Positions 6,585-13,320 of a stretch of DNA of 15,325 bases are shown in pieces. The translations under genes and the position numbers were made by a program. Position 1 is the first letter of the stretch. Each line of letters starts with the position of its first letter. The stretch comes from Methyloradius sp035460505 (lineage in GTDB: Bacteria; Pseudomonadota; Gammaproteobacteria; Burkholderiales; Methylophilaceae). The stretch spans positions 1-15,325 of the forward strand of contig DATHWP010000109.1 of the NCBI GenBank assembly GCA_035460505.1. Direction: 5' to 3'. The notes under the pieces are model-generated. The model worked only from the letters and a program-made list of their open reading frames with translations. It had not been told where the DNA came from and did not search any database.

Positions 6585-7838
6585 TTACAGCGCCCAACTG
6601 TAGGCAATGCCTACTGAATCTTGGCGCATTTTGAGATTAACCTCGCCGCCGCCAAAACCTGCGGGAATTGAGCCGCTGCCATTAACGGTATTTTCAAACG
6701 CATGCAAATAGCTGAATGATAGCTCGCTCTTGTTTTCAAATTTCCAGGTAGAGCCAAAGGTCAGGTGGTCTTGCACCACGGCAGGTGCCAGTATGTTGAA
6801 TAGGGTTTCGCTATTGGGGATAGGCTGGTCGGAATGGTTATAACCAGCGCGCAGAGTGAGCTGGTCATCATAGGCATAAATAGCACCCAATTTATAAACC
6901 GTGATGTCTTTCCAGCCAAACCCAGGGCCGTTGTCTGAGCCTAGTTGGTTGCTGGCTATATTGGCTAGTGCATTGCCAACTGAATTCACATCGCTATATT
7001 GAATACGTTGTATATCGCCTGCAATCGTCAGTGCAGGTGTCGCTTTTACAGCAATACCAGCACCAAACGTGGCTGGCACATCAAAGCTGCCTTGCTCTGC
7101 AAACAGGCCTTTGTATTTATCAAACTTGCTGGTGTAGGTCTTGGTTTGGTAGCTCGCACCTAGCGACACATAATCGCCGAATTGCCCCAGCCAGCCAAAA
7201 TGCAAGCCTGCACCATAGGATTGATCAAAGCCTTTATTGGTGACATCGTTTGGTGATTGAGAGAACTGTGGTGCATTTCCCGTAAAGTTCTCCAGCCCTT
7301 TGGCAGCAAACCGCTGGTAAGCAAGATTTAAAGTGACACCTAGAGATTGTGTGGGTGTGATTTTCCAGGCAATGGTAGGCGCGACAAAGACCTGTACAAA
7401 ATCAATTTTTGCTTGAGATGTTCCGAGCAAAGGTACTGCACGATTGTAATTTGCATTCATACCGCCATTGCCATATACGGCAACACCCAGGGATAACTCT
7501 GGCGATACCTGCTTGCTATAACCAAACTCAGGGATGATGAAATTCTTCTGGTCGTTGGCGTCATAAGTGCCGTTGAAGCCAGGTGCTGGGCTACCCGTAA
7601 TCTCGGACTCGCGGATTGGGCGGAACCAGGTTGCGCCTATATCGATTCTGTCACCGATCCAGGCCAAGCCAGCGGGGTTGGTTGCTACCGTTAAAGTGTC
7701 TTGTGGCAATGCATAGCCAACACCGCCAGCGCCTTGCGATTTAACACCGTACCCTGGGGCGAAATAGCCGTCGGTCGCATGTGCTTGGCTAGCTGCGAGC
7801 AAAGTGGCTAGAGATAAGAGTTTGTAGTGAAATTTCAT
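6585..7838 (-). CDS. FadL/OmpP1/TodX-family outer-membrane protein
   Basis: This is a 417-residue beta-barrel protein with a signal peptide (residues 1-21, predicted cleavage after AHA). The mature N terminus carries the FadL-family hatch motif, seen as GAGGVGYALPQDTLTVATNPAGLAW (about 36-60, with the NPAG box). The rest alternates aromatic/glycine-rich strands, as in a 14-strand barrel, and ends in an amphipathic strand (IAYSWAL). FadL-type channels pass hydrophobic molecules laterally through the outer membrane: fatty acids in E. coli, aromatic compounds in TodX/XylN. A good AAGGA ribosome binding site lies 7 nt before the ATG at 7838. It is followed after 44 nt by the YeeE/YedE pair, so the three probably form an outer-plus-inner membrane uptake route. 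The substrate is unknown; the strong terminator just upstream is discussed separately. Confidence 0.88.
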   Translation of the reverse strand: MKFHYKLLSLATLLAASQAHATDGYFAPGYGVKSQGAGGVGYALPQDTLTVATNPAGLAWIGDRIDIGATWFRPIRESEITGSPAPGFNGTYDANDQKNFIIPEFGYSKQVSPELSLGVAVYGNGGMNANYNRAVPLLGTSQAKIDFVQVFVAPTIAWKITPTQSLGVTLNLAYQRFAAKGLENFTGNAPQFSQSPNDVTNKGFDQSYGAGLHFGWLGQFGDYVSLGASYQTKTYTSKFDKYKGLFAEQGSFDVPATFGAGIAVKATPALTIAGDIQRIQYSDVNSVGNALANIASNQLGSDNGPGFGWKDITVYKLGAIYAYDDQLTLRAGYNHSDQPIPNSETLFNILAPAVVQDHLTFGSTWKFENKSELSFSYLHAFENTVNGSGSIPAGFGGGEVNLKMRQDSVGIAYSWAL

Positions 7839-7874
7839 ATTGAGTCCTTATTTCTAAATGAGCGATTTACAAAT

Positions 7875-7907
7875 AAAAAAAGAGGCTAGCGCTTTCGCAC
7901 TAGCCTC
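7875..7907 (-). terminator. Strong intrinsic terminator behind cysA
   Basis: Read on the minus strand, an 11-bp stem (GAGGCTAGTGC with GCGCTAGCCTC, one T-G wobble) closes a GAAA tetraloop and is followed at once by seven T residues (7875-7881). It begins 36 nt past the cysA stop. It would end the cysTWA transcript, yet it lies only 36 nt upstream of the next gene on the same strand. Confidence 0.92.
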
Positions 7908-7942
7908 CAGTTGTCAGGTTGGCTTGAATTAAAGTTGGGGTT

Positions 7943-9010
7943 TTATGTAGCTTGATTCAAAAACACCCGCACGTTTCTTGGTCTGATGAATACGTGTTCA
8001 CCTTCACTAATGGCAAGTTCGCGGAAGCGTTCCTTGGTTAGCTCGGCTTCGATGATTTCTGTATCGTCTTTGCGTTGCAATTCCAGCCTGACCAGTGGCC
8101 CGATGGCGTGGATGTAATTCACAACGGCTTCGAATGACGCTTCACCGTTTTGCTCTTTATGCACTTCAATATCATGTGGGCGCACGTAGGCAAATGCGGC
8201 GCTGTCTTTGGTGTCTTCATGTGCATTGAGTTTGAGTTCAATATCACCGATCTTGGCCAGACCATCATTTACGCGGCTATGGAACAGATTCACATTGCCC
8301 AAGAATTGATATACAAAAGGCGATGCAGGGAAGTCATAGACTTCTTGTGGTGAGCCGATTTGTTCGATCTTGCCTTGGTTCATGACCACGATGCGGTCGG
8401 CGACTTCTAGCGCTTCTTCCTGATCATGCGTGACGAAAACGCTGGTGATGTGTAATTCATCATGCAAGCGGCGCAACCAGCGGCGTAAATCTTTACGTAC
8501 TTTTGCATCTAGCGCGCCAAACGGCTCATCCAGCAGTAATACTTTTGGCTCTACTGCCAGTGCGCGCGCCAATGCGATACGCTGACGCTGACCGCCAGAA
8601 AGCTGCGGTGGATAGCGGTCTGCAAGCCAGTCAAGTTGCACCAGTTCCAGCAGTTTGTGTACGCGTCTATGGATTTCAGCATTGGTTGGGCGGGTGGCTT
8701 TAGGACGCACACGCAGGCCAAACGCGACATTCTCGAACACAGACATGTGACGGAACAATGCATAGTGCTGGAATACAAATCCCACTTCACGATCGCGCAC
8801 GCTGCGCTCTGTGGCGTTATTGCCGTGGAATAGAATGCTGCCTGAGTCTGGCGTTTCCAGCCCAGCGATAATGCGTAGTAGCGTGGTTTTACCGCAACCA
8901 GATGGGCCCAGTAGTGCGACTAATTCACCATTTGGCACATCCAGGCTGATGTCTTTCAATGCCTGGAAGCTGCCAAAGCCTTTTACAATATTACGAATCT
9001 CAATACTCAT
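7943..9010 (-). CDS. cysA: Sulfate/thiosulfate ABC transporter ATP-binding subunit CysA
   Basis: CysA is the ATPase of the sulfate/thiosulfate importer and works as a dimer beneath the CysT-CysW membrane pair. All ABC motifs are intact: Walker A GPSGCGKTT (35-43), Q-loop VFQHYALF (79-86), signature LSGGQ (137-141), Walker B VLLLDEP (157-163), D-loop GALD and H-loop His195. The C-terminal part from about residue 240 is the TOBE-type regulatory domain found in CysA. At 355 residues the length is usual for the family. The start at 9010 has an AAAGG ribosome binding site 7 nt upstream. It is the last gene of cysTWA, 55 nt behind cysW, and is followed by a strong terminator. Confidence 0.97.
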   Translation of the reverse strand: MSIEIRNIVKGFGSFQALKDISLDVPNGELVALLGPSGCGKTTLLRIIAGLETPDSGSILFHGNNATERSVRDREVGFVFQHYALFRHMSVFENVAFGLRVRPKATRPTNAEIHRRVHKLLELVQLDWLADRYPPQLSGGQRQRIALARALAVEPKVLLLDEPFGALDAKVRKDLRRWLRRLHDELHITSVFVTHDQEEALEVADRIVVMNQGKIEQIGSPQEVYDFPASPFVYQFLGNVNLFHSRVNDGLAKIGDIELKLNAHEDTKDSAAFAYVRPHDIEVHKEQNGEASFEAVVNYIHAIGPLVRLELQRKDDTEIIEAELTKERFRELAISEGEHVFIRPRNVRVFLNQAT

Positions 9011-9065
9011 TATTAAGCCTTTATTTTATTGACTGCTGTTCATGCGTTGATGCTTAGAGCTGCCA

Positions 9066-9968
9066 TTATTCTGCTGCTGCAAGCTTTCCACTTTTTTCTG
9101 CACCGTAATCGGTACGCCACTCAATAAAGCTCTTCAGTGCAAGGGTCACCAGTGCCAGTAAAGCCAACAGCGATGCCACGGCAAAAGCGGCTGAGTAGTT
9201 GTATTCGTTATAAAGAATTTCTACATGCAAAGGCATAGTGTTGGTGAGGCCACGGATATGGCCTGAAACCACGGATACCGCGCCAAACTCGCCCATGGCG
9301 CGGGCATTGGTGAGAATCACCCCATAGAGCAAGCCCCATTTAATATTAGGCAGGGTCACGCGCCACAGCATTTGCCAACCAGATGCGCCAAGTACAAGCG
9401 CAGCTTCCTCTTCCTCTTTGCCTTGTGCTTGCATCAGAGGAATCAATTCGCGCGCCACAAAAGGAAAGGTGACGAATATGGTGGCCAGCACAATGCCAGG
9501 AATAGCAAAAATCACTTTGTAATCGTGGTCGATAATCCATGAGCCGAACCAGCCTTGTAGCCCAAATATCAACACATATATCAAGCCTGCAATCACAGGC
9601 GATACAGCAAATGGAAGGTCAATCAGCGTAATCAGAATACTCTTGCCACGAAACTCAAATTTGGCAATCGCCCAGGCGGCAGCAACGCCGAATACCAGAT
9701 TAAGCGGTACTGAGATTGCAGCAGCAATCAGTGTGAGTTTGATTGAAGATAAAGCGTCTTCATCTACCAATGCGGCAAAATAAGCACCAAAGCCTTTACG
9801 CAAAGCCTCGGTAAATACGGCAGCCAATGGCACAAAAAGGAACAGGCTTAAAAATACGAGGGTGACCGCAATAAATACCCAGCGTATCCATGCGGGCTCT
9901 GAAGTTGCGCGGCTACGTGCGACTTTGGCGTTGTATTTCCCTAATTGTGTCACTGTAACTGCAGACAT
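9066..9968 (-). CDS. cysW: Sulfate/thiosulfate ABC transporter permease CysW
   Basis: CysW is one of the two inner-membrane permease subunits that form the sulfate channel. Six hydrophobic segments are visible from about residue 30 to 285. The cytoplasmic EAA loop that contacts CysA is EEEAALVLGASGWQMLWRV followed by LPNIKWGLLYG. The block GEFGAVSVVSGHIRGLTNTM, then LHVEILYNEYNYSAAFA, is the CysW signature and separates it from CysT. Length, 300 residues, is normal. An AAAGG ribosome binding site lies 6 nt before the ATG at 9968. It follows cysT by 39 nt and precedes cysA by 55 nt. Confidence 0.96.
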   Translation of the reverse strand: MSAVTVTQLGKYNAKVARSRATSEPAWIRWVFIAVTLVFLSLFLFVPLAAVFTEALRKGFGAYFAALVDEDALSSIKLTLIAAAISVPLNLVFGVAAAWAIAKFEFRGKSILITLIDLPFAVSPVIAGLIYVLIFGLQGWFGSWIIDHDYKVIFAIPGIVLATIFVTFPFVARELIPLMQAQGKEEEEAALVLGASGWQMLWRVTLPNIKWGLLYGVILTNARAMGEFGAVSVVSGHIRGLTNTMPLHVEILYNEYNYSAAFAVASLLALLALVTLALKSFIEWRTDYGAEKSGKLAAAE

Positions 9969-10007
9969 ATTGACCTTTGTATTTTCTAAATATCTTTGAA
10001 TAATTTA

Positions 10008-10853
10008 TTAGCGGGATTCTGTAATGCGTTTATTCGTCCACCACTGCAGCCCGTTGATGGCGAACAGTAAGATGAATGAAACGACCAGCATCACCACTGC
10101 CACAGCGGTTGCGCCTACGTAGTCATATTGTTCAAGCTTGGTGATGATGATCAGTGGAGTGATTTCAGACACCATCGGCATGTTGCCTGCAATAAAGATC
10201 ACAGAGCCATATTCGCCAATTGCACGCGCGAAAGCCAGCGCAAAGCCTGTCAGCAATGCAGGCCAGATAGCGGGCAAGATAATCTTGCTAAATGTCTGCC
10301 AGCGGTTTGCACCTAGGCTGGCGGCTGCTTCTTCGGTTTCTGCTTCAAAATCTTCCAGTACAGGTTGTACCGTGCGGACTACAAAAGGCAATCCAATGAA
10401 TGTGAGTGCAACCACCACACCCAATGGCTTGAATGCGACCTGAATGCCATGCGGCTCAAGGATGCTACCTATCCAGCCATTAGAGGCGTACACGGCCGTG
10501 AGCGCGATGCCAGCAACGGCTGTTGGTAGTGCGAAGGGGAGATCGACCAAAGCATCCACCAGTTTTTTACCTGGGAATGTGTAGCGAGTGAGAACCCATG
10601 CGGTCAGCATGCCAAATACTGCATTGATCAAAGCCGCAATCAACGATGCGCCAAACGTGAGTTTGTAAGACGCCATGACGCGCGGCGCTGTCACCACATG
10701 CCAGAATTCTTCAAAGGTAAATGCGGTGGTTTTAATAAATGCGGCAGAAAGTGGAATCAGAACAATCAGGCTGAGATATAAAAGCGTGTAGCCAAGAGAG
10801 AGGCCAAAGCCAGGTAAAACATTATGCTGTTTACTTTTTTTAAATAGGGGCAT
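10008..10853 (-). CDS. cysT: Sulfate/thiosulfate ABC transporter permease CysT (CysU)
   Basis: CysT (CysU) pairs with CysW in the sulfate importer. The 281-residue protein has about six membrane segments. Its EAA loop reads TEEAAASLGANRWQTFSKII and continues LPAIWPALLTG. The family block AFARAIGEYGSVIFIAGNMP, followed by EITPLIIITKLEQYDYVGATA, marks it as CysT. It is the first gene of cysTWA. The ATG at 10853 has no clear Shine-Dalgarno sequence. Upstream, within a 304-nt non-coding region, are two copies of a TATAACTTA motif that also recurs in variant form near sbp. The binding protein is not adjacent: sbp lies about 2.5 kb upstream on the same strand. Confidence 0.96.
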   Translation of the reverse strand: MPLFKKSKQHNVLPGFGLSLGYTLLYLSLIVLIPLSAAFIKTTAFTFEEFWHVVTAPRVMASYKLTFGASLIAALINAVFGMLTAWVLTRYTFPGKKLVDALVDLPFALPTAVAGIALTAVYASNGWIGSILEPHGIQVAFKPLGVVVALTFIGLPFVVRTVQPVLEDFEAETEEAAASLGANRWQTFSKIILPAIWPALLTGFALAFARAIGEYGSVIFIAGNMPMVSEITPLIIITKLEQYDYVGATAVAVVMLVVSFILLFAINGLQWWTNKRITESR

Positions 10854-11157
10854 GGTTGCGATGGCTTAATAAATAACGGCTTAATGGGAATTCGATTGGC
10901 GAGTCGTAATGTAACAGTGCTCGTTATAACTTAAAAATAATATGTTTTTATATTGATATAACTTAATCGGCTAATGAGTGGCTTTAATTTCCATCGCTAT
11001 AGCGTATTTGATACATTTTAGTGCTGGTAATTGCCTTTTTGCGCGTGGAAAATCAAAAAACGATAATTCTTCTGCATAGTTATTACCATGTTTTATAGAA
11101 CTATTTTTAGTAAAGGGAACTCAGTATTTTTATTAGGTATTTTATGGCGCATTTTTT
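10854..11157. promoter_or_regulatory. Divergent control region between cysT and the sugar dehydrogenase gene
   Basis: This 304-nt AT-rich stretch holds no gene. Toward cysT it contains an 8-bp direct repeat GGCTTAAT (10863-10870 and 10878-10885) and two exact copies of TATAACTTA (10925-10933 and 10957-10965), 32 bp apart, about three helical turns. Toward the plus-strand gene it contains a perfect 10-bp palindrome CGCTATAGCG (10995-11004) and a weak promoter candidate TTGCGC (11039-11044), 17 nt, GATAAT (11062-11067). Regulator identities are inferred only. Confidence 0.55.
10923..10965 (-). promoter_or_regulatory. Candidate sulfur-regulator binding sites upstream of cysT
   Basis: Two copies of TATAACTTA lie 70-112 nt upstream of the cysT start; the proximal copy is part of the palindrome GTTATAAC (10923-10930). 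A related dyad, TATAAC-CTTA-GTTATA, sits upstream of sbp, and the 10-mer TTATATTGAT (10948-10957) recurs at 14552-14561. A CysB-type LysR activator is the natural candidate, but no regulator gene is in the window. Confidence 0.45.
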
Positions 11158-12432
11158 ATGAATAATTCATCTCATCGATTCATGATAAGTTTGATGGCAA
11201 TTTTACTCACACTGCTTTCACTTTCTGCGTTTGCAGGTGAGGACTCAGGCTCAGTACCCAGCAAAGCCAGTTCACCTTATCCCGCTGTGCTTGATGCCAG
11301 CGCGAATAGCAATGGTGATGCAGAGCCTATCAAAATTTCCTCGGTCTATGGCACGCTGGCGCTCAAGGAATATAAGCTGCCTTTTGAGGATAGTTATCCC
11401 TCGGGCTCGTTCGAAAAACTGAATAAAAACCAGTTTATATTTATCAGCAAATGCGGTGATGTCTATTTCAGCAATCTTGATTTTACTAAACCTGATGGTG
11501 AACTGGTGCTGGTGAAGCCTGCTAAAGCTTTATCCAAATACATACCAGGCGGTGATGAATCCACTGATGAGAGCAGTAGTAAAAAAGTGGTTTATTGCAA
11601 GGATTTATCGGGTGTTAAGGATTCATTGATTGTTAAGAACTCACTCTATATTGCCTATACCACCTGGGATGAGCAAAACAATGGCGCCCGTCTGGCAGTA
11701 TCTGAATTTGATCTTGATCTGGTTAATTCTGAAGTGACATTCAAGCGTGAAATCTATTTGAGCCGCCCTGCTGTTAAAGAGCCATTTCTGGGTCACCAAG
11801 TGGGCGGGAAAATGGCCTTGGGCGAAAATGAAAATACCTTGTATCTGGCGATTGGTGATTTCTCCAAGCCCGACAAAGTGCAGGATAAAACCACTTCGCT
11901 GGGTAAAGTCATCAAAATTGATCTCAAAAGCCTGAATGCTGAAGTATATGCCACGGGCTTCAGGTCACCCAATGGCGGTTTGTTTTATGACCATGAAACC
12001 AATGAGCTATGGCTAAATGACCATGGTCCACGCGGTGGTGATGAAATCAATCTAGTTAAACGTGGCAAGAACTACGGCTGGCCGATCGTGAGCTACGGCA
12101 CCATTTATGAGCGTGATGGCATTGGCGGCTACTACGGTAATAAATTCAATAATCATGAGGGTTACGAAAAGCCTGCCATGACCTTTGTGCCTTCTATTGG
12201 CATTGGTCCCATCGCAAAGTATGCGAGCACAGGCAAAAACGACTACTGGGATAACGATTATTTTGTAGCCGGGATGGGTTCAATGACCTTGCTGCGCATC
12301 AGAAAAGAGGGGGCCAATCTGGTGTATGCCGAACCAGTGCTAACTGGCTATCGCATACGTGCTATCAAGATTGACCCAGATGGCACCTTCTATTTAAAGA
12401 CTGATCACAACCAGTTGCTTATTTCTGACTAA
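11158..12432 (+). CDS. Secreted PQQ-dependent sugar dehydrogenase-like protein (soluble GDH / YliI family)
   Basis: The 424-residue protein has a signal peptide (about 1-26, cleavage after AFA) and a six-bladed-propeller domain of the glucose/sorbosone dehydrogenase family. The clearest evidence is residues 265-314: ATGFRSPNGGLFYD, then LWLNDHGPRGGDEINLV and GKNYGWPIVSYG. These are near-consensus for aldose sugar dehydrogenases that use PQQ in the periplasm. An upstream GHQVGGKMALG block (His213) fits the catalytic histidine region, with AIGDFS after it. Residues 27-60 are low-complexity and 60-200 are weakly conserved, so this is a divergent member, and substrate and actual PQQ use are unproven. 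The start is uncertain: the ATG at 11158 lacks a good ribosome binding site and Met9 is an alternative. It runs opposite to the sulfate genes on both sides and overlaps the EAL gene tail to tail by 4 nt. Confidence 0.82.
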   Translation: MNNSSHRFMISLMAILLTLLSLSAFAGEDSGSVPSKASSPYPAVLDASANSNGDAEPIKISSVYGTLALKEYKLPFEDSYPSGSFEKLNKNQFIFISKCGDVYFSNLDFTKPDGELVLVKPAKALSKYIPGGDESTDESSSKKVVYCKDLSGVKDSLIVKNSLYIAYTTWDEQNNGARLAVSEFDLDLVNSEVTFKREIYLSRPAVKEPFLGHQVGGKMALGENENTLYLAIGDFSKPDKVQDKTTSLGKVIKIDLKSLNAEVYATGFRSPNGGLFYDHETNELWLNDHGPRGGDEINLVKRGKNYGWPIVSYGTIYERDGIGGYYGNKFNNHEGYEKPAMTFVPSIGIGPIAKYASTGKNDYWDNDYFVAGMGSMTLLRIRKEGANLVYAEPVLTGYRIRAIKIDPDGTFYLKTDHNQLLISD

Positions 12433-13295
12433 ACGCGGTTTGATGCTGCTGGAAAATAACGTTTTTCTTGCAGCGCATCTGCAGTCGCTGGCTTACCAAG
12501 AAAATTACCCTGTATCAGTTCGCCGCCACTAGCAAAGGCAATATCCAGTTGCAATTGAGTTTCTATGCCCGTGAATATTGGCTTGGCACCTGAGTCTTTT
12601 ACCAAGCGTACCAAGGCAGGCAATATCTGGTGTACACGGCTGTTCTTCTGCGCAGCCTGAATGACGCTTAAATCAAATTTTACGTATTCAGGCGTAAATT
12701 TCCATAGGCGATCGATGTTCGAGCGGTCACTGCCAAAGTTATCCAGCGCAATCTTATAGCCACGGTCGCGATAATTTTCAATCGCTTCCAGTAGTTGTTT
12801 GTCTTGCTCAACCAGAGCCTCTTTAATCTCAATCACTACACGGTCGGTAGCTACTGAATTTGAGTGCAATATGCGTTCAAATACCTTGCCATGCCCATTC
12901 ACGCTGATCAGTAGCTTGGGGTGCACATTCAAAAACAGTAGCCCGTTTTCATCGTATATCTGACGGAAATTCAGTACATGTAATGTACGGCTCACGCGGT
13001 CAAATTGCACCAGCTTGCCAGATTGCTCGGCATAGCTAAATGCAAATTCAGGGCTGCTAGGCAGTTCACCGCCTAATGATGGACGCAGAAAAGCCTCATG
13101 GCCATGCAGCTCACCAGCCGCACTGTCGTAGATCGGTTGGAAAGCACTATTGAGCTGTACGCCCAAATAGGTGCTATTGAACTCGCCCGTGGTCTGCTCT
13201 TGCAGGCCATATTCATCAAAATCGAGGAATAATGAGTCATGCAACTGCTGCCTGAGCTTTTCCAGATGTGATGATGAGATTGCGGTTTTTGCCAT
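12429..13295 (-). CDS. EAL-domain protein with an altered metal-binding motif
   Basis: EAL domains hydrolyse the second messenger cyclic di-GMP or, when degenerate, bind it or partner proteins. This 288-residue protein is a single EAL domain (about 45-280) with a short N-terminal extension, no signal peptide, no membrane segment, and no GGDEF, PAS or receiver domain. Motif survey: EAL is seen as HEAFLR (Glu67 kept); the Asn of the next strand is kept (LNVHP, Asn123); VVIEIKE keeps Glu156; DDFG has become DNFG (Asp185 kept, second Asp now Asn186); KFD keeps Lys206 and Asp208; GIET keeps Glu245; QGNFLGKP keeps Gln262. The second Asp normally binds catalytic metal, so activity is probably weak or absent. 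An AGGAA ribosome binding site precedes the ATG. It starts 25 nt behind sbp with no terminator between, so it should be co-expressed with the sulfate-binding protein. Confidence 0.88.
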   Translation of the reverse strand: MAKTAISSSHLEKLRQQLHDSLFLDFDEYGLQEQTTGEFNSTYLGVQLNSAFQPIYDSAAGELHGHEAFLRPSLGGELPSSPEFAFSYAEQSGKLVQFDRVSRTLHVLNFRQIYDENGLLFLNVHPKLLISVNGHGKVFERILHSNSVATDRVVIEIKEALVEQDKQLLEAIENYRDRGYKIALDNFGSDRSNIDRLWKFTPEYVKFDLSVIQAAQKNSRVHQILPALVRLVKDSGAKPIFTGIETQLQLDIAFASGGELIQGNFLGKPATADALQEKRYFPAASNRV

Positions 13296-13320
13296 GAGAT
13301 TTCCTGATGCTTACTTAAAA

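Noticed and set aside
10138..10443. 101-codon plus-strand open frame opposite cysT
   Set aside because: It is antisense to conserved permease sequence, including the EAA loop, and has no recognisable domain.
11031..11099. Promoter for the sugar dehydrogenase gene
   Set aside because: Several boxes (TTGCGC with GATAAT, or TATAGA at 11094) can be proposed but none has both hexamers good at proper spacing, so no separate promoter is called.
12429..13295. EAL gene as a decaying pseudogene
   Set aside because: The frame is intact, with a good ribosome binding site, and nearly all other active-site residues are kept; a single DDFG to DNFG change does not indicate decay.
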